DNA from: Linum tenue
Lineage: Eukaryota; Streptophyta; Magnoliopsida; Malpighiales; Linaceae
Assembly: GCA_946122785.1 (NCBI GenBank)
Contig: CAMGYJ010000002.1
Coordinates: 71,142,724-71,206,723, forward strand
Direction of reading: 5' to 3'
DNA: 64,000 nt
Position 1 is the first letter of the stretch; every line of letters begins with the position of its first letter. This document shows, piece by piece, positions 9,201 to 21,686 of the stretch. The position numbers and the translations under genes are program-made. A model generated the notes under the pieces. The model did no database searches, was not told where the DNA came from, and worked only from the letters and a program-made list of their open reading frames with translations.

Positions 9201-12200
9201 ATGGAGGTGATTCACTCTGCTCCCCGCTCCCTATTCCTTCCCGGCACAGACTCCTTGGCAAGAGTAAGAACGACGCCGAAAGCCACTCCACCTCCCAATT
9301 TCGGCACATTCCACGATGCTCCTCGGAATTCCTCCCGGCCGATCGTCGTCTGTGTAGCGAGGAAGGCGAGCGTGGAGATCAAAGAACCCAGCTTGGTGAT
9401 CCGAGAGCGGCAATTGGGGAAGTTTCAGGTCTCCGAAGGGCATCCCGCTCCGTTTGGTGCCACCGCTCGGGACGGCGGCGTCAACTTCTCTGTATATTCT
9501 TCCAATGCCGTCGCCGCAGCTCTCTGCTTGATTTCTCTGTCTGATTTGTCCAAGGTCTGGTTTACAATTGTGCATTGCTTGTTCTCTCGTTTTACTCATT
9601 TCAACGGCTCTGAGGGTTCAATTGAAGAAAGTGATGGTTTTTATGCTCGGCGGGATGCAGGGTAGAGTGACGGCGGAGATCCCTCTCCACCCAGTTGCGA
9701 ACAAGACAGGCGACATTTGGCATGTGTTCCTGAAAGGGGATTTCAAAGATATGCTGTACGGTTACCGTTTTGATGGGAAGTATGCTCCTGAACAAGGACA
9801 TTACTTTGATCCCTCCAAGATTCTTTTGGATCCTTACGCAAGAGTAAGTTCTTTGATTGTCATGTTCTCTGCTCGTTAATGTGTGGATGCTGATCCTTCC
9901 TTGATTCTAGGCAGTTGTATCCAGAGATGAATTCGGGGTTGTAGCTCAGAAGGACAATTGCTGGCCCCAAATGGCCTGCATGATACCCTCCGGTGAAGAC
10001 GAGGTACGCGATGCAGGGCCTCTTGATTTCCTTTAGTGTTGGGAGAGATTCCATGTACTTGATCTTTTGCTTGCTAGTTGTAGGCTAGTAGAATTTGGAA
10101 ATGATGCAAAAATGGCTATCCCTAGTTAGTTATGTTAAGAAATTGAGCAGTCTAATAGGGCAATGGATTGGAACAGTTCGATATATCGTAGTCTAGATTT
10201 TGTTTGCAGACTACTTGGTTCGATGCACACTAGCGAGAATAGTTTAGTTTTGCATCTGCAGTAACAGTATCTAAGCCCTTATCTATTTTCTTGCTTTAGT
10301 TTGACTGGGAAGGAGACTTGCCATTGAAGCTTCCCCAGCGAGAGCTGCTAATATATGAGATGCATGTTCGCGGGTATACAAAACATGAGTCAAGCGGAGC
10401 TGAGAAACCTGGTACTTATCTTGGCATTGTGGAAAAGCTTGATCACTTAAAGGTGAGTGTGGAGTTGTGCTAGTGCTCGGCTTCACTGGGATGTGATACT
10501 GTTGTGGTATTGACTATATGAATATGAATTGGCTCTGCTAATCATTGTCGATAAGTGCCCACTATCTGTTCAGAGCTTATATTTGGTTTCATTGATATCA
10601 AGTGGCAGATAAATTTATCCATCTGAGTAGGATCTGCATGTTTGTGCTTACTGTGATTGTTTGCTTTTCAGGATCTCGGTGTGAATTGCATAGAATTAAT
10701 GCCATGCCAGGAATTTAATGAGTTGGAGTACTACAAATACAATTCGGTTATGGGTGACTACAAGTACGCCATTTTTGTCATTCCTTCTGAAATTCATCCT
10801 GTTATCATGCATGTCTTTTTACTTTGGGAAAGAGAGTCTTCGTGCAGATAACAAAATGACTTATAGCCAAAAAAAGCTTTATAAATATATGAATTTTTTT
10901 GATGATTTGTTAGGCAGCTGTAGTCTTTGAATATCCACCTCTATAGTTTTGTATGCACAATTGGATGACCTCGTGGTAAAGGGATGTAAAAACATCCAAC
11001 CCACCATACATTCAAACCTTAAGGCCAACCCCACTTCTAAAAAGAAAAAAAAACTTATGCAAATGTTTATGTCTCCCTACTCAGGTTCTATCCTTGTGAC
11101 GGAGGTAAGTCATCATGACTCAAATAAATATCGACATGCTTGCTTGCCTGGATTGTAATGCAAGATGTTTGTGCATTATGAATCTTCTGATTCCGATATG
11201 ATATCTCTGCTTTCCTCCAGAATGAACTTTTGGGGATATTCAACTATCAATTTCTTTTCACCTATGACGAGATATTCATCTGCTGGTACACGTAATTGTG
11301 GCCGTGATGCCATAAACGAATTCAAGCTTCTTGTTAGAGAAGCACATAAGCGAGGAATTGAGGTGATATTTCAATGCATCATAGTGTGGAATTTGAATTG
11401 GTACTTTTCTTAATCTCTAGAATGTTATTATATGATTTCACTTAAGCAGGTGTTCATGGACGTTGTTTTCAATCACACAGCAGAAGGAAATGAAAAAGGC
11501 CCTATCCTTTCTTTCAGAGGGCTTGACAACAGTGTCTACTACATGGTTGCTCCAAAGGTATGGCTCTTGACTATATGATATGCCATGTCATTGATGAAAG
11601 ATTATATTTGTTTAAGGATATCTAGAAATTAGCGAATATTCCAGTTTGAAAAAGAAAATTCCCTTTGGACTGTGGAGTCAAAACACAGTTCTGATATAGT
11701 TGCTCAACTTATCCTTTCTGAGAACAGATATACTGTGTTTTGGAACTGCTTAATCTTTGTTTTGCTTTCTGGGTGGCGTTACCCTGGTCCACCAGAAGGC
11801 AAAATTTCAGGATTTCCTTTTAAAAGTACCATGCCCAATCTGTATTTTGGGGCCAACTCGCTGACCAAGAAAATTTTAACTTCCAAGCGCAAGTTCACTT
11901 GAAATAGAAATAACTATCGAATAATATAGGAAAGAAATTCTTATAAAAGAAGTCAAAATTAGTTAATAGTTCATTATAATTGCGACTGATCGAGATATTT
12001 TGCTGTCAAAGAAAATGTATGTTAATCTGCTTGAAAGTTTAGCTGAAAGGAAAGCTGAGAAAAGAATAGGTGTAGGAGTTAGAAGGTTTTAAATTTGTGT
12101 TAATAGAATTTGCTATCATTTATGATTTAAATGCCACCTCATGCTTATGACCTTGTAGGGAGAGTTCTATAATTATTCAGGCTGTGGGAACACATTCAAC

Positions 12201-12656
12201 TGCAACCATCCTGTTGTGCGCCAGTTCATAGTTGACTGCTTAAGGTGAGATGGTTTGAAGTTGTCTATTTAGATCTGAGTCTAAAGAAACTGAAGGCATA
12301 TGCTATCCGTACACTATTAACCTGTCCTTCATGGTCATTGGCATATGTTATCCGTACACTATTAGCTGGTGATGATCTGAACTGCTACATTGGGTCATAA
12401 GGGAACAGAAACAGAGGAAATTACATATTTTCCTGCTTTGAGAGCACTATTCATATCCTTCCATTCCCTTAGATTTCTTGGCTATGAAACTTAGACTGTC
12501 CCTCATCTTAATCTTGCTATCACATCCATTCAGTAAGATTTTGTCTAGATTTTTTCCTTCATCAGGAGTTTTGAAAGTTGTCTAAGTTGGGGTTGTACTT
12601 CTATATGCTTTCTTCAAAGTAATTGTTCTTTTGCCATCAATTTATTATTTTTTGCT

Positions 12657-12690
<34 letters not shown>

Positions 12691-15600
12691 TTCTTCTTCT
12701 TCTGTGGCTACCACTATTGCTGTTGATGTTATCATTGCTGATCGCTACCACTTGTGGGCCTAGTGCTTCTGGGCCATTATGAGAATCAGAAACTTTAGCA
12801 TAACGTTTTATTGGTTTGCAGATATTGGGTATTGGAAATGCATGTAGATGGATTTCGCTTTGATCTTGCTTCAATTATGACCAGGGGTAGTAGGTTTGTC
12901 TCCTGAACTTTTATACTCTATATCATTGCCTTTTCCTGTTTTAATCTCAAATGAATTTGTTATTAACTTCTCCTTTATTGTGAAATTTGTTTTGCTCAAC
13001 AAGTCTATGTGATGCTGCTAATGTATTTGGAAGTCCAATGGAAGGTGACTTGTTGACTACCGGAACACCTCTTGGCAGTCCTCCATTGATTGACATGATA
13101 AGCAATGATCCTGTACTTCGAGACGTAAAGGTATTAATTAGTTTAAGGTATTTTTTGTTATGTTTTTTGGGCTTTTAAATTGTTGATGCAATGAGTTAGA
13201 GTTTGTTATATTTTGAATCATCTAGCCGCTGCAAAGGACTCATCTGTACTGAGTTCTTCTGTGGAGAAAAACTCAAAATAGGCAAGGTAGATTGGTTGGA
13301 ATGCATAGTTCTTCATCTCTAATGTACACCATACCGGAGGACTATGACTTAGTTAACAGAGAAAAATTATAACCAATGACTTCATTATAGCCATTGCTAG
13401 CTGGCAGTTGTCCTCACTTATTTGCTATGTTCCTGTAATGAGTACCAGTCCTCTTCCTCCCAATTTTTTTTCTTCTGGCTGGGAATTTTTGCTCTGCATG
13501 ATTACATGAGTAATGCAACTGGAGCATGTGATACAGTAACTATGTTGTACTGAAGAAACAATGGGTTTTATGGAAAACCACGCGTTAGAGCCTAGGTATC
13601 ACCAAAGACAGACTGAGAATTAGAAATCTCAGAAATCATTAGCTTTTCCCAACTTCTTTAGGACTCTAACAAGAATTCGAAAATTGGTGGATATAGTGTA
13701 GAAAAAATCCATTGATGGTGATGCTAGAATCTAGATGTACACGTTTATCTTAACTCTTGAGATATTTTTTGGAGTATTGCTTAAGGATTTAGTAATGCTG
13801 TATCTCAATCTTGGTGAGACAAAATGAATAGACTGAACTACACTTCCATTTCTTGTTTCCACACCCTCATGAAAAGGGGAAACCAGAGTGTGAAAAGCAA
13901 CACATCTCATTCCACCAGGTTTCTGATTATGCCATTGCGTGCAGCATTTAGAATAAAACATATTACACTAGCGATGAAGGATTTATAATCAATGGAAAAG
14001 AATCTAAATATAGGCCATCCAAGCAGCCCTTCTCTCTCCAATCGAACAATCATGGGTAAAGAGGTGGAAGAAAACATTTATTTTTGTTCCAATCCTCAAA
14101 AGCGTCGGAACGTGCTAGACAGGTTCATCTATAGCCTTAGTGGCTTAGTCTATAGGTTTCCTTTTTATTTTATTACTTTTTGGTGTGATACTGTGCATCT
14201 TAATGGCTTATAAAAAAAAAATTAATGGCTTGTCATCTGATCTAATCTAAACGTACTTTATTTAACTTCTTAATTTTTCTCTCTCTCTTCTAATTAGCTT
14301 ATTGCAGAAGCATGGGATGCTGGGGGCTTGTATCAAGTTGGTACCTTTCCTCATTGGTGTATTTGGTCAGAGTGGAATGGGAAGGTCAGTATATGATACT
14401 CTCCAAGTGCTCTGAATATTACCTGTCATAATCCAGAGCTCTCCAGAACTTATGTACGGAAGTTTGTAGCTTTTAGTATCCAGCTAAAGAAAAAAAAATT
14501 GAGTACGTCTCTTTTACATCTATAGCTCCGTCTATTTATTGAATTGTATGTGATTTATCCCCCCCCCCCCCCCCTTCATAGTTCTTTGTAGGCTTTGTGT
14601 GTATAACGTTTTTACTAAATATGTCGTATATAGTCTTTAGGATCATGCAGCAAAACCGGGAAAGATACGAGAACTCAGTTTTAGTAATGTAACAGCCTTT
14701 TAGTGATTCAAATATTTTGAGAATATTTGAAATAAGAACATTGTATGAATAGGTAGAGTATAGTGATGGATTTGAAACTCTAAAAGTGATCGTCTTTTTA
14801 TAATGTGGAAAGGAGACCGATATGTCCTTTATAGCTTTGAGGGGTGATACATCAAATGAAGGGGGAAAATGAGTGATGAGGTGAGGGCCAATGATGAATA
14901 AAAGTTAAATACCAAAAAAATGATGAATAAAAGATGAATGCAAATCAAGTATTTGAAATCTTAGAGAAAGGCTGAGTTTCCAAACACATTATTTATTTGT
15001 TCTTGTACATGAAAACATTTTAAATTCATGCAATTTACTAAAACATTTGTTCGAATTACATTATATTGTTTGAAATGTATATATTTTGAAATAGCAAGCT
15101 TCAATGATCCCTTAATATTCTACATTTGCTTTAACAAGAATAACTGAATAAGCCACTCTGTACACAACTTTCGGACCTTTTCTGCAGCATTTCATCCATC
15201 ATTTGACTTTTGTAGTTCCCATCCCAAGCGCTTTCCATGATATAAAATTTTCTTACTTAAAACAATGCCCTACCATGGAATTTATTTGATGAAAAGTTGG
15301 CATATTGCTTTTGGTTTTTTGAGGGGTTCTGTAATCGATCTTTCTTCTCTAGTATTCATTGGAATTGCTTTGCCTGCAAGTTCCTTCTTCAGTTGGAGAA
15401 CTGAATTTTCATAACTCCAAACTTTTGTTGTTGATTTCCTTCAAAATAGTTTACATCACCTAGTGTGCATGTCATTTTATTATTTCCTGTAAAGAACCTT
15501 TTGAATAAACTCATGCCTGTCATCCATGATTTTATTATGTTCAATTGCAGTATCGTGATGTTGTCAGGCAGTTCATTAAGGGTACAGATGGCTTTTCTGG

Positions 15601-18517
15601 GGCATTTGCTGAATGCCTATGTGGGAGCCCCAACTTATACCAGGTTTGTTATCTATTTCTTTCCACTTCGTTTTCCTAGTTAGGCCTTCAGTTAGTTGCA
15701 GAGTCCTTCATATGTAGTGTTAAATGTTCTTATCTCTTACATCATTCCCATCTCGTTTGATAAACAAACAGACCAAGGAGGTTATTTCAAAGATTCTAAT
15801 GTTGTAACTTATACAAAAAAATATTCTAATGTTGTATCTATGCTACCCTTGTGAAATTTATTGCTTAGAGGCCAAAGGTAGTCTTCAAGGACAAGGAGGG
15901 TAAATCAATAATGAAGCCATAAATGCCCGACTTTTCAGCAATGTCTTATGTCATTGTCAGGTGGTACTGGGGCATTGCTTCTGTAGAAGCACAAAGAGCT
16001 AGTTTATGATATATTGGGTATAGCCAACTCCAAAACAATTGAAAATCTGGTCATGTACTTTTTAGCCGGTTCTGTCTTTGATAAGCTCTTTTTGCATTGC
16101 TGAAATCAGGACCAACATCATGCCTAAATGCGTGTGCACCTGATTAGTTTTGTGTTACATGGCTTAGTCTTGAAGCATGGTCTCCAAAGGTTTTCTAATG
16201 TCTTTTTCCAATGAATAATTCATCAGGCAGGAGGCAGGAAACCTTGGAATAGCATCAACTTTGTGTGCGCCCATGATGGTTTTTCGTTAGCGGATTTAGT
16301 TACCTACACCAACAAACATAACTTGGCCAATGGGGAAAACAACAATGATGGAGAAAACCATAATAATAGTTGGAACTGTGGACAGGTATACCCACTCAAT
16401 CACTCAAGTTTTTATTTTTTTATGTTTTTTCAAAAGTAGGTTTTTCCAGTATTGGATCAGTAGCCAAACATGCTAGATATGGCAGCATGATATATATGGA
16501 TGATTTATCATTGGTTCTTATGAAATGATTATGGAAATGTCATATGTTATTAGTGTACATGATGATCCAAATTAATGGATATCTGGACTGGTGATAATTT
16601 TTCATGTATGTACTAGTTGATAGGTTGTTCTCTTTATAAGTATGAATGGTCTTCAAACTTCCTAGCTGTGATTTGTGTTTTCTGCGTACTAGCTTGGACA
16701 TGACAGCTATTAACGGACACTGTCAAGGAAATATGACTTTCAGTTAGTTTAGTTCCTGCTCGCAAGCTTGCTAGTCCTGCTTTTTCTATTATATCTAAAT
16801 CATCAATCTAGGAAAGTCAAGAGGAAATAAACATCGATCTAGCAACTACTTTTGTCGCTTTCTACACGAGCTCACTACTTTTTATTGATGCAGGAGGGAG
16901 AGTTCGCGAGCATTTTTGTGAAGAAATTAAGGAAAAGACAAATGCGGAATTTCTTTCTCTGTCTCATGGTTTCTCAGGTAATGTCCCATATATTATTGTG
17001 AATATGCCTTTCAGAACTATATGACTTGTTTAGCTCACATTGTTGAATACCTGTTAAACTGTATTTCATATTTACCTGTAAAAGTAAATACTGAGTTGGG
17101 AAGTATTATGGAAATAGTTCTAGATTAGGAATGAAAAAATCATTGATTGAATAGAAAATGACGTTTTATGTCTTTTTCCTATATTCCGTCGTCAAAATAA
17201 GGTTGATAATTTGATATGCATAGCCGTCAGGCTGAATTCCATTGCCAAATGGTGTTGCAAGTTTGTCCAACAAGAAACAAGGAGGCTGGAAGTATGTCAC
17301 TGTGGATAATTTTCGAGCATAGAAAAGTGTACCGATGCAGCAATCCTTCATGCCTGTACTTTCTGGGGCTAGGTTCTATTAACAGATTGAAGCATTCGGG
17401 CTCAGCTTTATTCTTACGTTGGATGCTTGACTGGTTCCTTTTTTAGGTAGTTTTTTGTTTTGAAATATTTAGAAAGCCAGTAAATCAGGCACAAAAAATA
17501 TAGCATTTATCGAAGACAGGCGAGTCAATGAACCAGTCGAGGATTTAGACCATGGCCTGACTTGTTTATGAGTGGCATTCATTTCTCACTTCTTGATCTT
17601 TCCTGTGACCAGGGTGTTCCCATGATATACATGGGTGATGAATATGGTCACACAAAGGGGGGGAATAACAACACATACTGTCACGACAACTATGTACCTC
17701 TCTCTCTCTCCCCCTCTCCCTCCCTCCCTACACCCTTTCTTGGGTTCTTTATCATCTCAAAAAGCAAGCCAAAACTTCCTGATGATTCGTGCTCATAACT
17801 GTTTGATGCCTAATGCAGATAAACTATTTTCGCTGGGACAAGAAGGACGAAGCATCGTCAGACTTCTTCAGGTTTTGTCACCTCATGACCAATTTCCGCC
17901 GGTTAGTACTATTATTGTGTGTGTGTGTGTATACATTTTCTTCTCCCCAGATGCACCTTCTGGATATGCAATTCCCCCACTCATATTTGCTGCTCTGCCT
18001 TTTTTTCATTCTGGTGCTGTAGGGAATGCGAATCTTTGGGCTTGAATGACTTCCCAACTGCTGAGAGGCTACAATGGCATGGTCATGCTGTCGGCGTGCC
18101 TGACTGGTCAGAAACAAGCAGATTCGTTGGCTTTTCCCTGGTAAATGTCTCTACGTTACTGCCACTCTGCACATCATTCTTTAAAAGTCATGATGAATAT
18201 AATTTGACGTCTCATCATGTAAGAGACTGAGCATGAATCTCATCCAGGTTGACGCGGTGAAGGGAGAGATCTACATCGGGTTCAATGCTAGTCACCTGCC
18301 GGTAACCATCTCACTCCCTGAACGTCCAGGATACAGATGGGAGCCATTGGTCGACACGGGGAAAGCTGCACCGTTTGACTTCCTTGCCGAGGATCTGCCT
18401 GGGAGAGAGGTGGCCATTCAGCAGCTTGCACACTTCCTGGATGGCAATTTATACCCAATGCTCAGTTACTCTTCCGTCATTCTCATCTTGAAGCCCGACC
18501 TCACCAGTTGCAGCTGA
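9201..18517 (+). CDS. ISA3: Isoamylase 3, chloroplast starch debranching enzyme
   Basis: GH13 debranching enzyme that hydrolyses alpha-1,6 branches, in plants mainly during starch breakdown in plastids. I traced 18 exons: 9201-9554, 9661-9843, 9911-10003, 10300-10452, 10672-10763, 11221-11362, 11450-11557, 12159-12244, 12822-12893, 13004-13130, 14298-14384, 15551-15643, 16227-16385, 16894-16977, 17613-17693, 17819-17901, 18023-18140, 18248-18517. They join in frame to 794 residues, about the usual length. The Ser/Arg-rich N terminus fits a transit peptide. Catalytic regions are all present: DVVFNH at about 343, GFRFD with nucleophile D418, EAWD with acid E474, and HD at 546-547. The C terminus reads [15 protein letters not shown], typical of ISA3 rather than ISA1 or ISA2. 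The ATG at 9201 was chosen because the upstream frame lacks another ATG. Introns 8 and 11 contain long poly-C tracts. Confidence 0.93.
12658..12690 (+). repeat. Poly-C tract, 33 bases, in ISA3 intron 8
   Basis: An uninterrupted run of C followed by TTCTTCTTCTTC. Such a run could form an i-motif or, on the other strand, a G-quadruplex, and its length is likely to be unreliable in any assembly. Confidence 0.95.
14559..14574 (+). repeat. Poly-C tract, 16 bases, in ISA3 intron 11
   Basis: A second pure C run inside the same gene. Confidence 0.95.
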
Positions 18518-20502
18518 AAGCAAGCCAGCCAAGTCTAGATGCAGAATCAAGGTCGACATTTTCCTTGTAAATAAGATTGTGCCGTGTCGTAGTTTGTAGT
18601 ATGTATAGTTAGTACTGCTGCTGCTGTGCTACGGGCGTGCCTGCTTCTGATGCTGCAATAATAACGATTGGCCTTGGTCTCTTGTGCAAACAATGTCATT
18701 CTTGTCCAAATATAACCTACACATTTCTGTGACCAGTGAGCAGCTTTGCTAGGGATTACAATCAAACCTGCAACTGCAGCAAGTATTTCACCACCTCCGA
18801 CCTAGTCAATGAGGAAATTTCGGATTGACTGGGTATGAGGTGGATAATAGGTAAAATCCGCTAAATATTTGATGGGGATGAAGCGAGTATAGTCTTAAAA
18901 TCCCCACCCACCCACATACCAGCCCACCAAGAGTATTTCTTCTTGTATAAAAAATAGCGAAACAATTGTAACATGACAATAAAAAAGAAGGGTAATTAAA
19001 AAAAGTGTTGTAATGTAATTGAGTGGTAACCCAAATCAAAACTTAATTGCTTCCCCTCAATTCTATTTTCACTCCTTCACTTCTTTCTCACTTTTAACAA
19101 GATTATGTTAGTTAGTTAGTTAGTTAGTTATTGCTTACTAAATGGGGTCAGAGTCGTAAAGAATGTTTTTGATGATATTGTATTATGGATTAATGGATGT
19201 TTTTTGGATTGAATGCATTGAATTCGTATTAAAATGGTTGTATCTTTATTGATTTCATGATTTATTAGGTTCATATAGTGTTATCGAAATCTACAAGTTG
19301 AATTTTAGATATAATAATGTAGGACGGGGAAGGTATTCCCACGGGTATCCGAAACCGCAAGTATGGGGACGAGAATGCTAAAACTTCCCCACATGGGTAT
19401 GAGGCGGGTATGAGTTTGAGTATTTGAAAATATGGGTGGTTTAGGGAAACCCGCTCCCATTGCCATCCTTAGGTGTTGCCAACAATGTTTTTTATAGAAA
19501 CTCGGATATATGGTGTTTTTTGGTCGGGTTCGATAATTGGGGATTGATCGATGGTTAGTAATCTATAGAGAATTGAGGATAGAATTAGGAATCTGTGTGT
19601 AGCTTAGAGGAGAAGAAAGAGAGGGGGGAAACTCGTCCTTGGCCACCGAAAAATGAAGGATGAGAGAGAATTGAGAGAAAAAGGGATTAGGGTTGGAGGG
19701 TGATTTTGGTGTAATACACCAAGTACATACGTATAGTAAAATAATGGAAAATTTTGATAAATAATCTAATACTACTAAATCGAATAGTTATTATCCTAAT
19801 ATTAATAATAGTAGTAATAATGGATAACCCTGGTAGGTTTTCCAAAGGTATGCCAAAAGACGAAATAGCTCCATACGTAAATATACAAGGCATTTACAGG
19901 TCAAATCACAAAATAAAAAATAGAAAATGAAGTTAGTCAACCAGAAGTTGATCAAACGATAGAAGGGCTTGTGTAGTCACGATATGGCCAATCATGTTAT
20001 ACATATGTAACGCGGATTGGAAGAAGGCACGCTAGACAGAGTAGCTTAACACCCGAACTTCAGTTAAGATAGTGCCACTCAGAGGTGAGACGAGCTTCTC
20101 GCATTGACCATCCAAATGATCACATGTGCATCATCACAACATAGACCATCAATGTAAGGAGATAAACACCAACAAAGAGAAACTTGAAGTCTAGGAGCTC
20201 AACGGAAAAAGGATTAGGCACATTATCATAGAAGTTACAAAAAACAAATTAAAAATCAACTTATTCTTTGAAAACCCAATAAAACCAACACAACCGTAGT
20301 TGCACCATCGAAATTAAGTAGTATGGAGCCTTTCACTCTTTCATGGCGCTTTTTTTTTTTTTGCGACAATAGTTTTCTTGTTCTTTAGTCCCTTGATTGC
20401 ATAAAAGTTTGTGCTCTTATGGAAAGATTTTGAAAAGAGAGCAAAGATAGAAGAAGAAGAAGAAGAAGAGAAGAGAAGCGAAGTTGGTGCGGTTGAGAGA
20501 AT
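18518..20502. other. Intergenic DNA after ISA3
   Basis: The ISA3 3-prime UTR probably ends within the first 250 bp. The part from about 18830 to 19470 has GGGTATGAG and CCCACCCACATACC words and ends CCCATTGCCATCCTTAGG, similar in style to hAT MITEs, but I could not find matching ends. A TTAG microsatellite lies at about 19108-19130 and a GAA repeat near 20450-20470. No gene was seen. Confidence 0.45.
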
Positions 20503-20505
20503 TTA

Positions 20506-20938
20506 GGGTCGTTTGAAAGTTACGTATGTTAAATCGTTGTATTGTTATGAATTACTGTGATATAAATGTATGCATTGATATAATAGATGCATTTTGAAAT
20601 TACATTGTTTGGTTGTTGAGATTATAATTTATGAATGAATTGTTATAAAGTTACTTTATAAGAAAATATCATATTTGTCCTCCACTTTTAATATAAAACA
20701 AAAAGAACTATGTACATAATTGGAAAAAGTAAAGGTGCTCAATTATTAAACCAACAATCATAACAATCTCAACTTTTAGTTGAGATTGTACAATCCCTCA
20801 TTTTTGTTGATTGTTGGTGGGACCCACACAAAACAATACATGCATTCTTTTGCAACTTGACACTTCCAAACGTTGTATTGTGGACAATACATGTATTTAA
20901 CAAATACAACACTAACAATCGCAACTTCCAAACGACCC
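20506..20938. mobile_element. Tourist-like MITE (PIF/Harbinger type)
   Basis: The left end reads GGGTCGTTTGAAAGTTACG and the right end, reversed, reads GGGTCGTTTGGAAGTTGCG, a nearly perfect inverted repeat of 19 bp. TTA flanks both sides (20503-20505 and 20939-20941), the 3-bp duplication typical of PIF/Harbinger elements. The element is 433 bp, AT-rich and noncoding. Confidence 0.85.
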
Positions 20939-21118
20939 TTACAGAATTTGTTGATAGTAAAGCAGTATTACAGGATATTACTGTATGCACTGGTGAAGGC
21001 CCAAGCCCACATAGTAAGTAGATGGACTGAAAAAGCTCAAATATGGGCCTAGCTCGAATTTCAATTTCTTCCTCACCATCCTACTCGTAGTCACAGTTGC
21101 TCCCTCCTTTCTTTCAAC

Positions 21119-21671
21119 TAGGGATGGCAAAAATATCCGTAACCGTGGATATCCACCCGAATCCGGCCTAATCGGGTAGGGTAAAACCCGAACCCGAAAG
21201 ACATTTAGTGGGTATGGGTAAAACCCGAACCCGAATATTGTGGGTAATGGGTGGGCATGGATTTCTCACTATCCAACCCGAACCCGCCCGATTATACAAA
21301 TGCATATGTATTTTCTCTAGATATAATCATTATTTTTCTCTAACATATTTTATATTTACTATATAAGTATAATATTTTCATGAAATTGTGTTGTTTTAAT
21401 TAATTTTCTTCATTCTAGTGAATTATTGTCGTACTTTTCCTCTTATGTAATGTGAGAATTCGTGTGAATGTTAACATATTGATTGAAGTTATGAAGAGAA
21501 ATGATTACCCATGGATAACCGTGGATACCCGAAACCCGAACGGGTATGGGCATGGTTTTGATTTTCTACCCGTTTCACATGTGGGTATGGGTATGGGTAA
21601 AACCCGAACTACTTTGGGTAGGATAACGGATATGCACTATCCGCCCCCGACCCGACCCATTGCCATCCCTA
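21119..21671 (+). mobile_element. hAT MITE abutting the CWF19L1 start codon
   Basis: Begins TAGGGATGGCAAAAATATCC and ends TTGCCATCCCTA, with a perfect 8-bp duplication CTTTCAAC on each side (21111-21118 and 21672-21679). It is 553 bp, full of ACCCGAACCCG and GGGTATGGG words, and noncoding; the ORF at 21452-21850 starts inside it by chance. A second copy lies inverted at 48041-48586. The right end stands 15 bp before the ATG at 21687, so the element lies in the leader or core promoter of the next gene. Confidence 0.93.
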
Positions 21672-21686
21672 CTTTCAACCGTCCCC

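Noticed and set aside
12614..12874. 86-residue ORF with a polyglycine run
   Set aside because: The run comes from the poly-C tract in an ISA3 intron on the opposite strand.
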